Positions 16,342-24,446 of a stretch of DNA of 62,222 bases are shown piece by piece. The DNA is from JBOGUF01 sp050696075. GTDB lineage: Bacteria; Chloroflexota; Chloroflexia; Thermomicrobiales; UBA6265. Location: the NCBI GenBank assembly GCA_050696075.1, contig JBOGUF010000010.1, positions 1 through 62,222 of the forward strand, read 5' to 3'. The translations under genes and the position numbers were made by a program. Below the pieces are notes generated by a model, which made no database searches, had not been told where the DNA came from, and saw only the letters and a list, made by a program, of their open reading frames with translations. How positions within the stretch are numbered: the first letter of the stretch is position 1; each line of letters starts with the position of its first letter.

Positions 16342-17403
16342 CTACGACAATAGATAAAGGTGGCACGCCACGAAATGTCCTGGCTCGTGCTCCACGAGTG
16401 CCGGTCGCTGCACGTTGCATGTGCCCGGGATGCGGTTGGGGCAGCGGGGGAAAAAGGGGCAGCCTGGCGCGAGGGGGCCGCCGGTGGCGGGCTCGCCGGG
16501 AACGACGGCCCGTCGCCGAAAGCGGTTTTGGGGGTCGGGTTCCGGGATCGCGTTGATCAGCGCCTTCGTGTAGGGGTGAAGGGGGTTGTCGATGACCCTG
16601 CCGGCGGCGGCGAGCTCGACGATGGTGCCCTGGTACATGACGGCGATGCGATCGGCGAAGTGGCGGGCGCTGGCAATATCGTGTGTGATGTAGAGGAAGG
16701 TGACGCCGCGAGTATCCTGTAGGCCTCGCAGCAGGTCGAGGATTTCGATCCGGCTCGAGGCGTCGATCATCGAGACCGGCTCGTCGGCGACAATGTAGTC
16801 GGGGTCGCGCACCAGTGCGCGGGCGATGCCGACCCGCTGGCGCTGCCCGCCGGACATCATCGTCGGGTACTTCTCCCCAAACCGCGCCGCCGGCACCAGC
16901 TCGACCGCCTCAAGCGCCCGCTCGACGCGGGCAATCCGCTCCGCGCGCTCCACGCCACCCGCGATGACGAGTGGCTCCTCGATCAGGTCGCGGACGCGCA
17001 TGTAGGGGTTCAGGCTGGAAAAAGGGTCCTGAAAGACGATCTGCGCGCGCCGCCGGAACCAGTCGAGGTCGCCGTCGTCGGCGTCCTGGATCTCCTTGCC
17101 GTCGAACGCGACCACCCCTGAGGTTGGCTTCACCAGCCGTAGCGACACCCGGCCCAGGGTCGTCTTGCCGCTGCCCGACTCACCGACGAGCGCGACGGTT
17201 TCGCCGCGCGGAATCTCCAGCGACACGTCGTCGAGGGCGTGGACCTTGCCGGTGCGCAGCCATCCCTTGCGCGTCGTGAAGACGACCGAGACGTCTCGTA
17301 GGGAAACCAGGGCGGTTCTATTCGTGGCGGTCGCGACTCCCCTCTCCCGCGCATCGGCGGGTACCCTCTGGGTGCGGCCGGGAGTGAGGGCAGTATCAGT
17401 CAC
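16342..17403 (-). CDS. Oligopeptide-type ABC transporter ATP-binding protein (OppF/DppF)
   Basis: 353-aa ATPase of a peptide-type importer. Walker A is GESGSGKTT, the Q-loop lies in 'IVFQDPFSSLNPYM', the signature is MSGGQRQRVGIARAL, Walker B is 'YIVADEP' and the switch is 'ITHD'. The OppF C-terminal extension carries the cluster motif 'CPFFPRCPNRIPGTC', which may bind Fe-S in this family. The start is GTG 17403, overlapping the oppD stop, with GGGAG in front. The D-loop is V-S-M-I-D-A-S, not the common S-A-L-D. It is coupled to oppD. No permease or binding protein is adjacent, so it may serve permeases elsewhere, such as those at 1-860 or 54585-56445. Confidence 0.93.
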   Translation of the reverse strand: MTDTALTPGRTQRVPADARERGVATATNRTALVSLRDVSVVFTTRKGWLRTGKVHALDDVSLEIPRGETVALVGESGSGKTTLGRVSLRLVKPTSGVVAFDGKEIQDADDGDLDWFRRRAQIVFQDPFSSLNPYMRVRDLIEEPLVIAGGVERAERIARVERALEAVELVPAARFGEKYPTMMSGGQRQRVGIARALVRDPDYIVADEPVSMIDASSRIEILDLLRGLQDTRGVTFLYITHDIASARHFADRIAVMYQGTIVELAAAGRVIDNPLHPYTKALINAIPEPDPQNRFRRRAVVPGEPATGGPLAPGCPFFPRCPNRIPGTCNVQRPALVEHEPGHFVACHLYLLS

Positions 17404-18415
17404 GTCCAACTCCCGCGGCCTGCCTGAGGTGCAACTCGAAGCGCTCGGCGGCAACTTGCCGGTCGTTCAGCCAGCATCGGGCATGGCCGCCGTCCGGCAT
17501 CGCGATTTCGGGCGGATGGTCGTGGTCGCACGGCTCGAACCGGTAGGGGCAGCGGGGGTGGAAGCGGCAGCCGGGCGGCGGCGCCATCAGGTCGGGCGGC
17601 TCGCCAGGCATTGGCCGCGGTCGCTCCGTTTCGTGCAAACGAGGGAGGCTGGCGAGGAGGAGTTGGGTGTAGGGGTGTCGCGGCTCAAGGAGGACGCGTT
17701 CGGCCGGGCCGAACTCGACGTGTTCGCCCGCGTAGGCGACGGCGATCGAATCGCACAGATCGCTTGCCAGGCCGATGTCGTGGGTGATGAAGATCATCGA
17801 GACGCCGGGGTCGGCCTTGAGATCTTTGAGCAGGTTCATGATCTGGGCTTGCACGCTGACGTCGAGGGCCGAGGTCGGCTCGTCGAGGATCAGCAGATCG
17901 GGGTTGAGGACCAGCGCGGTCGCGATCACGACACGCTGCTTCTGCCCGCCGCTCAGTTCGTGCGGATACCGGCTGAAGATGTCGCGCGGCAGGCCGACGC
18001 GTTCGAGCAGTCCTTCGACCTTGATCCGCGCGGCGCGCTTCTCGAACCGCCCGTCTAGGAGAAGCGGCTCGATGATCTGATCGCCGACCTTCAGCACGGG
18101 ATTGAGGACGTTCATCGCCCCTTGGAAGACCATCGCCATCCGCTGCCAGCGGATTTCGCGCCGGAACTCCTCGTCCGGCAGCTCGCGCAGGTCGCGTCCG
18201 TCGAGCCGGATCGAGCCGTCGAAGCGCGCGACGTTCTTGGGAAGCATTCGCATCAAGGCATTGGCGAGGCTTGTCTTGCCGCTCCCCGACTCGCCAACAA
18301 TACCGACCGCCTGACCCTTCTCCGCGATGGTGAAGGAGACGCCGTCGACGGCGCGGACCGTACGCCCGCCGGCCGCATAGTGGAGATAGAGATCGTCAAC
18401 CTCAAGTAAGGGCAT
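17396..18415 (-). CDS. Oligopeptide-type ABC transporter ATP-binding protein (OppD/DppD)
   Basis: 339-aa partner ATPase. Walker A is GESGSGKTS, the signature is LSGGQKQRVVIATAL, Walker B is 'LLILDEPTSALD' and the switch is 'ITHD'. The C-terminal oligopeptide domain has 'CRFHPRCPYRFEPC'. The start is ATG 18415 (MPLLEVDDLYL). It is first of a two-gene unit with oppF, which it overlaps by 8 bases. Together they form the heterodimeric motor of a peptide importer. Confidence 0.94.
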   Translation of the reverse strand: MPLLEVDDLYLHYAAGGRTVRAVDGVSFTIAEKGQAVGIVGESGSGKTSLANALMRMLPKNVARFDGSIRLDGRDLRELPDEEFRREIRWQRMAMVFQGAMNVLNPVLKVGDQIIEPLLLDGRFEKRAARIKVEGLLERVGLPRDIFSRYPHELSGGQKQRVVIATALVLNPDLLILDEPTSALDVSVQAQIMNLLKDLKADPGVSMIFITHDIGLASDLCDSIAVAYAGEHVEFGPAERVLLEPRHPYTQLLLASLPRLHETERPRPMPGEPPDLMAPPPGCRFHPRCPYRFEPCDHDHPPEIAMPDGGHARCWLNDRQVAAERFELHLRQAAGVGRD

Positions 18416-18499
18416 CGCGGTTCCAGCCCTGACGGCGTGTCAACTGCCGACCATGGCCGCCATTCTACTCGCTTCGTGGCTGACGGCCAGCAATCGGAC

Positions 18500-19048
18500 T
18501 CATAGGAACCGTCGCAGCAGGCGCGTGGAGGCGCCGGTCGCGGCGCCATAGTCCAGATGCGCGGCCAAGCGGTGGGCGTGTTGGGAAAGCGGGTACTTGG
18601 TGGGGCCGGCGGCCAGCCCGAGGGCCGAGATCGCCAACTCGTCGCCGAAGAGCCAGAGGGCGGAACCGAACGCCGGCGCTTCTTTGACGAGTGACCCGTT
18701 GCCGTTCGTTATCGCGCCCAACAGACCGCCTTGGATCGTCCCGTAACCGTAATGCACCAGATTGCTCAGCATCGACTTCGTCGAGGATGCCCGCGGCTCC
18801 TGGCCGGCGAGCGCGCGGAATCCGATCCGGCCAATGGCAGCGGTCGACGACTCGTTCTCTTAGTGGTTGGCGCTGACCAAGGAGATGTCGTCGAGCGCAT
18901 GGGGGCCGTCCTCGGCGACCGCGGTCCGTGGATCGCTACCGGTGAGCGCGCTTGCCGCCCGCCAGTAGTAGCCCATCGCGGTCGTGCCGATGGCGCCGCC
19001 GACCATGCCAAGCATCAGACCCTTGAACCAATCGTGTTGATCGCTCAT
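18500..19048 (-). pseudogene. DUF1440/YagU-like membrane protein gene interrupted by an in-frame TAA
   Basis: Two open segments in the same frame are separated only by one stop codon (TAA, 18860-18862). Together they make a continuous ~180-residue membrane protein. The first part, from ATG 19048, reads 'GLMLGMVGGAIGTTAMGYYW'. The second continues with 'STAAIGRIGFRALAG', 'LVHYGYGTIQGGLLG' and 'LWLFGDELAISALGLAAGP', typical of DUF1440 proteins. A single C-to-T change in a CAA codon would explain the stop. The frame is otherwise intact on both sides, so the loss is recent, a sequencing error, or a readthrough case. The family's role is not established. Confidence 0.75.
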
Positions 19049-19193
19049 CGTCTCACCACTTCGCCAAATCGCGGTCACGACGCACCGCAAACGCGTTCCC
19101 GGAACATGCAACTTCCGAACCAAAGAGCGCCCACATGTGCCGTTGGCCACCGCGTCCGCTAGAATCGAATGGCGTGACGGAAAGCTGACGCCG

Positions 19194-19850
19194 ATGGTCG
19201 AGACCGCTGAGCCAGCCGAACCCCTCGACGAGACGCTTGTCGCCCGGGTCGCCCGTGGCGAAGTCGAGGCGTTCGCCGCGCTCTACGACCGGTACGCGCG
19301 GACGGTCTACGTCATGGCGGCCCACCTGCTCGGCGCGCAGGCGGGCGAAGAGGCGGTGCAGGAGGTATTCCTACGCCTCTGGCGACGCGCCGGTCAGTTC
19401 GATGCGTCCCGTGGCCTGTTCGCCGCCTGGTTCATGGCGGTGGCGCGGCATCATGTACAGTCTGAGCTGCGCCGGCTCGATAAGACCCGACAGTTGATGG
19501 CCGTCGCGGACGTCGAAGCGGTGCTGGCGTCGACGCAGGATCCAACCGCGGGCGTCGAGGATATTGTCTTGCAGGGCGAGCGCGCGGCCGCCGTTCGCCG
19601 CGCGTTGCGGTCGTTGCCCCCGGAGCAGCGCCAGGTGTTGGTGTTGGCCTACTTTGGCGACCTCAGCCACAGCGCGATCGCCGAGGCGCTTGGGTGGCCG
19701 CTCGGCACGGTCAAGAAGCGGATCCAGCTTGGCATGGCGAAGCTGCGCGCGGCGCTCGCGGAGCCTGATGCGCCCATCGATGACCCACGGCCGGCGAAGA
19801 GCCGACCGATTGTTCCTGAATTGGCGCACAGTGGTGGGCAGGACCGATGA
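19194..19850 (+). CDS. ECF-type RNA polymerase sigma factor (SigK/RskA-type pair)
   Basis: 218-aa ECF sigma factor. Region 2 includes 'FAALYDRYARTVYVMAAHLL' and 'AVQEVFLRLWRRAGQFDASR'; region 4 includes 'LPPEQRQVLVLAYFGDLSHS' and the recognition helix 'IAEALGWPLGTVKKRIQLGM'. ATG 19194 fits the family start; the frame is open slightly upstream. It is followed with a 4-base overlap (ATGA) by its anti-sigma factor. The secreted cupredoxin gene 113 bp further on is a likely target. Confidence 0.93.
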   Translation: MVETAEPAEPLDETLVARVARGEVEAFAALYDRYARTVYVMAAHLLGAQAGEEAVQEVFLRLWRRAGQFDASRGLFAAWFMAVARHHVQSELRRLDKTRQLMAVADVEAVLASTQDPTAGVEDIVLQGERAAAVRRALRSLPPEQRQVLVLAYFGDLSHSAIAEALGWPLGTVKKRIQLGMAKLRAALAEPDAPIDDPRPAKSRPIVPELAHSGGQDR

Positions 19851-20647
19851 CCTGCGAAGTAACACGAGAACTGCTCGATCTCTATGCGCTGGGCGCGCTC
19901 GACGATGCCGAGGCGCGGAACGTTGCCGCGCACGTGGAGGGGTGTCCTGCCTGCCGGCAGGCGCTGGCGCAAGCCGAGGCGGCCGTGGCCCAGATGCCGC
20001 TCGCTTTGGCGTCCGCTTCTCGGATCCAACTCCCGCCCGATCTCCGCGCACGCGTATTTGCCTCCGCGACCGAGGCGAGTCGGGCTCCATCCGGTGCCGT
20101 CGCTTCGGCCTCGACTCTCCGCTCCAAATCAACGCCAACGGTAGCGTGGATCAACCGGCGGCGGTTGGCCGTCGCGGCAGCGGTACTGATCCTTGTCGCG
20201 TCGCTTGGCTGGAGTGTCCGCCTCAGCCAAGCACTTGACCGCGAACGGTCGGTGCGCGAGAGCATGAGCGATCTCGCCAGCCAGCAACAGGAGATCGTGA
20301 TCGAGGTTCTGGACGCGCCGGACGGTGAGACGCGCTTCCTAGCGCCACTGTCGGACGAATCCACCGCCTACGGGAAAGTCTATACCCGCTCGGACATACC
20401 GGACGTCGTCGTCATGGCGAACCGACTACCGCCGCCGCCCGGCGGGATGGCCTACCACGTGTGGTTGACGGTCGACGGTCGCACCGTCTACGCCGGGGCG
20501 CTCCCGCTCAGCGACAAGGGTTTCGGCGTGCTGATCCACGAGGCGTCGCGCCCAGGGCCGGTCTACGACGCGGTCCAAATCACGCTGCAACCCACCGAGC
20601 CGAGCGAACCGGGCGGCGAGGTCGTTCTGCGCTGGACGGCGGAGTGA
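19847..20647 (+). CDS. RskA-like membrane anti-sigma factor
   Basis: 266 aa. The N-terminal zinc-binding anti-sigma domain has His29-x3-Cys33-x2-Cys36 (H-V-E-G-C-P-A-C). One membrane helix spans about residues 106-124 ('LAVAAAVLILVASLGW'). The outer RskA domain includes 'GMAYHVWLTVDGRTVYAGAL'. It binds the sigma factor inside the cell and is normally released by regulated proteolysis; the stimulus is unknown. It is translationally coupled to the sigma gene. Confidence 0.9.
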   Translation: MTCEVTRELLDLYALGALDDAEARNVAAHVEGCPACRQALAQAEAAVAQMPLALASASRIQLPPDLRARVFASATEASRAPSGAVASASTLRSKSTPTVAWINRRRLAVAAAVLILVASLGWSVRLSQALDRERSVRESMSDLASQQQEIVIEVLDAPDGETRFLAPLSDESTAYGKVYTRSDIPDVVVMANRLPPPPGGMAYHVWLTVDGRTVYAGALPLSDKGFGVLIHEASRPGPVYDAVQITLQPTEPSEPGGEVVLRWTAE

Positions 20648-20672
20648 TCGGGTGAGACTGAGACACAAGAAA

Positions 20673-20710
20673 GGGATCCAACCGCGGCTCGGTTGACTAT
20701 CTAGTAGACG
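20673..20710 (+). promoter_or_regulatory. Candidate ECF-dependent promoter before the cupredoxin gene
   Basis: GGGATCCAACC (20673-20683) and TATCTAGTAGACG (20698-20710) lie in the right order and spacing for an ECF -35/-10 pair, 51 bases before the cupredoxin start and directly downstream of the anti-sigma gene. No second copy is available in the window for comparison, so this is a guess from position and composition. Confidence 0.3.
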
Positions 20711-20760
20711 GGTACCCACCGAACGCAGCCGTCTGAGTGATGACTGAATCGAGGTGGAAG

Positions 20761-22050
20761 ATGATCCGTCGCCGGCCGATGGGGCGTGGCCTTCCGCGCG
20801 CCCTCCTCTTGATTGCGCTCGTCGGGTCGCTGATGCAACTTGGCCTCGTTGCGGCTGCCGCCCAGGGTACGCCTGCCGCGAAGGTCAGCGGGTCGCCGCT
20901 GACCACGGAGGAAATCGCGGAGTTGTTCGCCGTTTTCGACGACGAGGTGCTGACCGGAGGTCAGGTGGCGCCGCGCGTCTCGACGTTCGTCAACCCGAAC
21001 GCCTTTGTCTTCCTCCAGTTCGACGCACCCACGCCCGAAGAGGCGACCGCGCTCCGATACATTGGCGTCGGCGTCAAGAGCGTCTTCTGCGCCGAGACCC
21101 AGCCGGATCGTGCCTTTACGCACTTCCACAAGTACGAGGCGGCCGAATACCGCGAAGGGCACGGCTCGCAGCCGGGCGACCAGGGGTACTGGTTGATGTG
21201 GGTCGCCGTCGATCCGTTCGAGACGAGGGACGGTCGGCAGGTTGCGCCCGGCGTCGACTACGAGTTCTCGCCGACCCCGCCGCCCACCTGCGGCGCCGAC
21301 GTGCCGGAACCGAACTTCAGCCCGCCGACCGCCGACGCCCTATCGCCAGAAGAGATCCAGGAGTTTGCGGCGCTGTTCGACGATCCGGTGCTGACGGGCG
21401 GCCAAACCGCGCCGCGCCTGTCGAAGTGGACGAGCCAGACGAACTTCATCTTCGCACAGTTCGACGACCGCGATCCGGCGGTCGCGACCGCCCTCCCCTA
21501 CGTCGGTATCGGCGTGAAGGGGGTCTTCTGCGCGGAGAACCAACCGAGCGCGGATTTTCCGCATTATCATCGGGTGGTCGCCCCGGAGTACGCCGAGGGA
21601 CACGGCGGCGAACCGGGCGAGTCGGAAGGCTACTGGTTGCTGTGGGTCGCGACCAACGCTTTCGAGGATCGGAACGGCCGAGCGGTCGTGCCAGGCGTCG
21701 ATCGCGAGTTTTCGCCGATTCCTGCGCCGTCCTGCGGCGGCACGCCGGTGGGATCGCCGGTCGCATCGTCGTCGTCGACACTGACCGTTTCGGCCACGGA
21801 GTGGGCCTTCGAACCGTCCGAGCTACGTGCTGCCGCGGGTATGCACGTCTCGATCACGGTGACGAACACGGGCGAGCAGTTCCACACCTTCACGATCCCA
21901 GGGATCGACGTCGATACCGGTTCGCTCAGCCCTGGCGCCTCGATGACACTTGACGTGCATCTGCCAGCCGAGGCCGGGTCGCACGAAGTGCTCTGCACCT
22001 TCCCGGATCACGCCGAAGCCGGAATGGTCGGGACGTTTGTCGTCGAATAG
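20761..22050 (+). CDS. Secreted cupredoxin with two tandem N-terminal repeats
   Basis: 429 aa with a Sec signal (RRRPMGRGLPRALLLIALVG..., Ala-rich cleavage region). Two ~130-residue repeats follow: 'EEIAELFAVFDDEVLTGGQ' and 'EEIQEFAALFDDPVLTGGQ'. Each contains a conserved Cys (FCAE) and an H-x-H (F-T-H-F-H-K, F-P-H-Y-H-R), then 'GYWLxWVA'. A T-P-V-G-S-P-V-A-S linker leads to a C-terminal cupredoxin with type-1 copper ligands His (QFHTF), Cys and His (LCTFPDH) and Met (AGMVG). It probably acts in copper handling or electron transfer outside the cell. ATG 20761 follows GAGGTGG; earlier in-frame GTG/ATG codons at 20737/20740 are possible. Confidence 0.8.
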   Translation: MIRRRPMGRGLPRALLLIALVGSLMQLGLVAAAAQGTPAAKVSGSPLTTEEIAELFAVFDDEVLTGGQVAPRVSTFVNPNAFVFLQFDAPTPEEATALRYIGVGVKSVFCAETQPDRAFTHFHKYEAAEYREGHGSQPGDQGYWLMWVAVDPFETRDGRQVAPGVDYEFSPTPPPTCGADVPEPNFSPPTADALSPEEIQEFAALFDDPVLTGGQTAPRLSKWTSQTNFIFAQFDDRDPAVATALPYVGIGVKGVFCAENQPSADFPHYHRVVAPEYAEGHGGEPGESEGYWLLWVATNAFEDRNGRAVVPGVDREFSPIPAPSCGGTPVGSPVASSSSTLTVSATEWAFEPSELRAAAGMHVSITVTNTGEQFHTFTIPGIDVDTGSLSPGASMTLDVHLPAEAGSHEVLCTFPDHAEAGMVGTFVVE

Positions 22051-22132
22051 CTAACCCCAACCCTCCACCGTCCGAGCGGACGCCGGCTCGCCCGCGCCTG
22101 CATGCGGACGCCGTTGTACCTATCGACGCCCG

Positions 22133-22179
22133 CGCAATCGCACCAGGGCGGACACATCGATCCGCCCCGACGAATTGCG
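22133..22179. repeat. Nested inverted repeat between convergent genes
   Basis: The outer arms CGCAAT (22133-22138) and ATTGCG (22174-22179) enclose GGGCGGA (22146-22152) and TCCGCCC (22161-22167) with loop CACATCGA. It lies between the 3' ends of the cupredoxin and molybdopterin oxidoreductase genes, so it may end transcription from both sides, although there is no T-run. The core matches the repeat at 7446-7465. Confidence 0.55.
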
Positions 22180-22187
22180 TGATCGCC

Positions 22188-24323
22188 TCAGTCCCCGACC
22201 GCTGCCTCTGCCGCGTGCTCGTTCCGCGCTTGGATGGTCGCCGGTCGGATCTCGACGAGATTGCTGTGGAAAGTGCTTTGGCCGCCGAGGTCGGCAATGG
22301 CGTCGGAGGTGACCCAATTGACGTTGCGGCCGTCAGGGGAGTGCTGCCCCCAGTGGCCTTTCAAGGCAACGGCGACGCCGGGCGGGACGTCGTCGGTGAC
22401 GATTGCGCGCAGGCGGCAGGAGCCGCGCGGATTCGAGACGATCACGTCGTCGCCCTGGCCGATGCCGCGCGACGCGGCGTCGGCCGGGTTGACCTCCACG
22501 CTCGGCGGTCCCTCCTTCGCCATCAGCTTTGGTTGGTTCGCCATGCTGCTGGAGACGAAGTGGTGGGCCGCGCCGGAGAGGAGGACGAGTGCCGAGTCCC
22601 GAGCGCCGAGTGCCCAGTCGGTCTGGAACTCGGCGGGTGGGACGTAGTCGGGGAGGGGGTCGACGCCGCGAGCGCGGAGAACGTCGCAGCGGAGCTCGAC
22701 TTTGCTGGATGGGGTTGGGAAGCGGAGGTCCGCGAAAGGGATGCCGCCGGTTTCCGCGAAGTCAAGCGGCACCGTGCCTTCGGCCTTGAGGTGGTCCAGG
22801 GTGATGCCGCGGGCGAAGGGATTGGTCGCGCTTGTGGCGTCGAGGACTTCGGTGATGATTTCTTCGGGTTCCTGGTGGAGCCAGGGTTCGTCGTAGCCCA
22901 GAGCCGTGGCCAGGAGGCGCTGGGTGGTCCAGTTGCTCTTGGCCTCGCCGCGCGGCGGGATGGCTTGGGCGTTGTATTGGAGGTGGCGGTGGCCGTAGGG
23001 GCGGTGAAGATCGGTCTGTTCGAGCTGGGTCGTCGCCGGCAGAACGATATCGGCGTAGCGGGCGGTGTCGGTCATGAATTGTTCGTGGACGACGGTGAAG
23101 AGGTCGTCCCGCAGTAGGCCCCGCACGATCAGGCCCGCGTTCGGCGTCGAGGTGACGGGGTTGGCGCCGAAGACGAAGAGAGACATGATCGGCGGGTCGG
23201 CCACTTCGCCGGCGAGGGCCGCGCCGAGGCGGTTCATGTTGACGATGCGCGGCGCCGGCGGGCACTCGGCGCGGTGGCCGAGGGCGTCCTCGTCCCAGGC
23301 GACGTAGCCACTAGTGCTGTAGAAGAGACCGCCGCCTTTCACCCCGATTTGACCGGTGACGGCGGGTAGGCAGCAAAGGGCGCGCACGGTTTGGCCGCCG
23401 TTGCCGTGGCGCTGGATGCCGTCGGCGAACTTCAGGAGCGCCGGTTTGGTCGTGCCCCAGCGCCGGGCGAGGTCGACGATCGTTTCCGCGGAGAGGCCGG
23501 TGATTTCGGCCACGCGATCCGGCGGATAAGCGGCGGCGCGGTTGCGCAGCTCCTGCCAGCCGAGTGTATTGGCCTCGAGCCACGCCTCGTCGTGCATCCC
23601 TTCGGCAAAGAGGACGTGCAGCATGCCGAGGGCGAGGGCGGCATCGGTGGCGGGGCGCGGTTGGATGTGGAGGTCGGCTGAACGGGCGCTGAGCGTCCGG
23701 CGCGGGTCGATGACGACGACGAAGGCGCCGTTGCGCTGCGCCTCGCGCAGGAACGGAACGAAGTGCGGGCTGGTGCTGGCGGGATTATGGCCCCAGATGA
23801 GGACGAGTTTGCTGTGAACGACGTCGCGGCCGTCCGGCGCCCAGCGCGCGCCGAGGGTGGCCTCGACGGCGACCCGCGCCGCGGCGTCGCAGATCGAGCG
23901 TCTGAGCCCGCTGACCCCCATCCGGTTCCAAAGGCGAGTGCTGGCGACGCCCATCTCGACCAGGCCGAGCGTGCCGCTGTAGGAGTAGGGCAGGATCGCG
24001 GCCGGCCCGTACTGGCTCATGAGCTGCCGCCAGCGGTCGGCGATCTCGGCAATGGCCTCGTCCCAGGAGACGCGTTGCCATTCGCCGCTTCCCTTCGGCC
24101 CGACGCGGCGCAGCGGATGGAGGAGGCGGTCGGGATGGTAGACGCGGTCGAGGTAGGGCCGCACCTTGGCGCAGAGCCAGCCCTGGGTGATCGGGTGGTC
24201 CTTGTCAGGGACGAAGCTGATTGCCTGCCCGTCGCGCACTTCCGTGATGACCGCGCAGGTGTCGGGACAGTCGTGCGGGCAGGCGCCCCGGACAAAGATC
24301 GAACCGTTGCTGGCGGAGACCAT
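22188..24323 (-). CDS. Molybdopterin-dependent oxidoreductase, Fe4S4-containing (formate dehydrogenase-like family)
   Basis: 711 aa. The N-terminal [4Fe-4S] site is Cys15-x3-Cys19-x3-Cys23-x27-Cys51 (CPHDCPDTC, then GWLC). The molybdopterin domains follow ('LIWGHNPASTSPHFVPFLRE', 'VVIDPRRTLSA', 'FVFGANPVTSTPNAGL', 'MTDTARYADIVLPATTQLEQ'), and the C-terminal dinucleotide-binding barrel has 'VEVNPADAASRGIGQGDDV'. There is no Tat signal and no electron-transfer or membrane subunit beside it, so it is probably a cytosolic single-gene enzyme. The substrate cannot be assigned. It is divergent from the sugar kinase (123 bp). Confidence 0.88.
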   Translation of the reverse strand: MVSASNGSIFVRGACPHDCPDTCAVITEVRDGQAISFVPDKDHPITQGWLCAKVRPYLDRVYHPDRLLHPLRRVGPKGSGEWQRVSWDEAIAEIADRWRQLMSQYGPAAILPYSYSGTLGLVEMGVASTRLWNRMGVSGLRRSICDAAARVAVEATLGARWAPDGRDVVHSKLVLIWGHNPASTSPHFVPFLREAQRNGAFVVVIDPRRTLSARSADLHIQPRPATDAALALGMLHVLFAEGMHDEAWLEANTLGWQELRNRAAAYPPDRVAEITGLSAETIVDLARRWGTTKPALLKFADGIQRHGNGGQTVRALCCLPAVTGQIGVKGGGLFYSTSGYVAWDEDALGHRAECPPAPRIVNMNRLGAALAGEVADPPIMSLFVFGANPVTSTPNAGLIVRGLLRDDLFTVVHEQFMTDTARYADIVLPATTQLEQTDLHRPYGHRHLQYNAQAIPPRGEAKSNWTTQRLLATALGYDEPWLHQEPEEIITEVLDATSATNPFARGITLDHLKAEGTVPLDFAETGGIPFADLRFPTPSSKVELRCDVLRARGVDPLPDYVPPAEFQTDWALGARDSALVLLSGAAHHFVSSSMANQPKLMAKEGPPSVEVNPADAASRGIGQGDDVIVSNPRGSCRLRAIVTDDVPPGVAVALKGHWGQHSPDGRNVNWVTSDAIADLGGQSTFHSNLVEIRPATIQARNEHAAEAAVGD

Positions 24324-24446
24324 GCACCCTCCGAAGAACGAGAGCCACGTCGCTATCTCAAGGATAGTACCAGACCGCCGGTAGATGCCCGGTATACTCC
24401 GGCGACGATCCGGTCACGCACCGGCCAGCCGTATGGAGTTCTTTGC

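Noticed and set aside
18860..18862. The TAA as a recoded (amino-acid-inserting) stop
   Set aside because: Known recoding uses mainly UGA or UAG, and no recoding element is visible; a point change is simpler.
20754..21953. Alternative +1-frame open frame of 399 codons inside the cupredoxin gene
   Set aside because: Arg-rich shadow; the other frame has a signal peptide, repeats and copper ligands.
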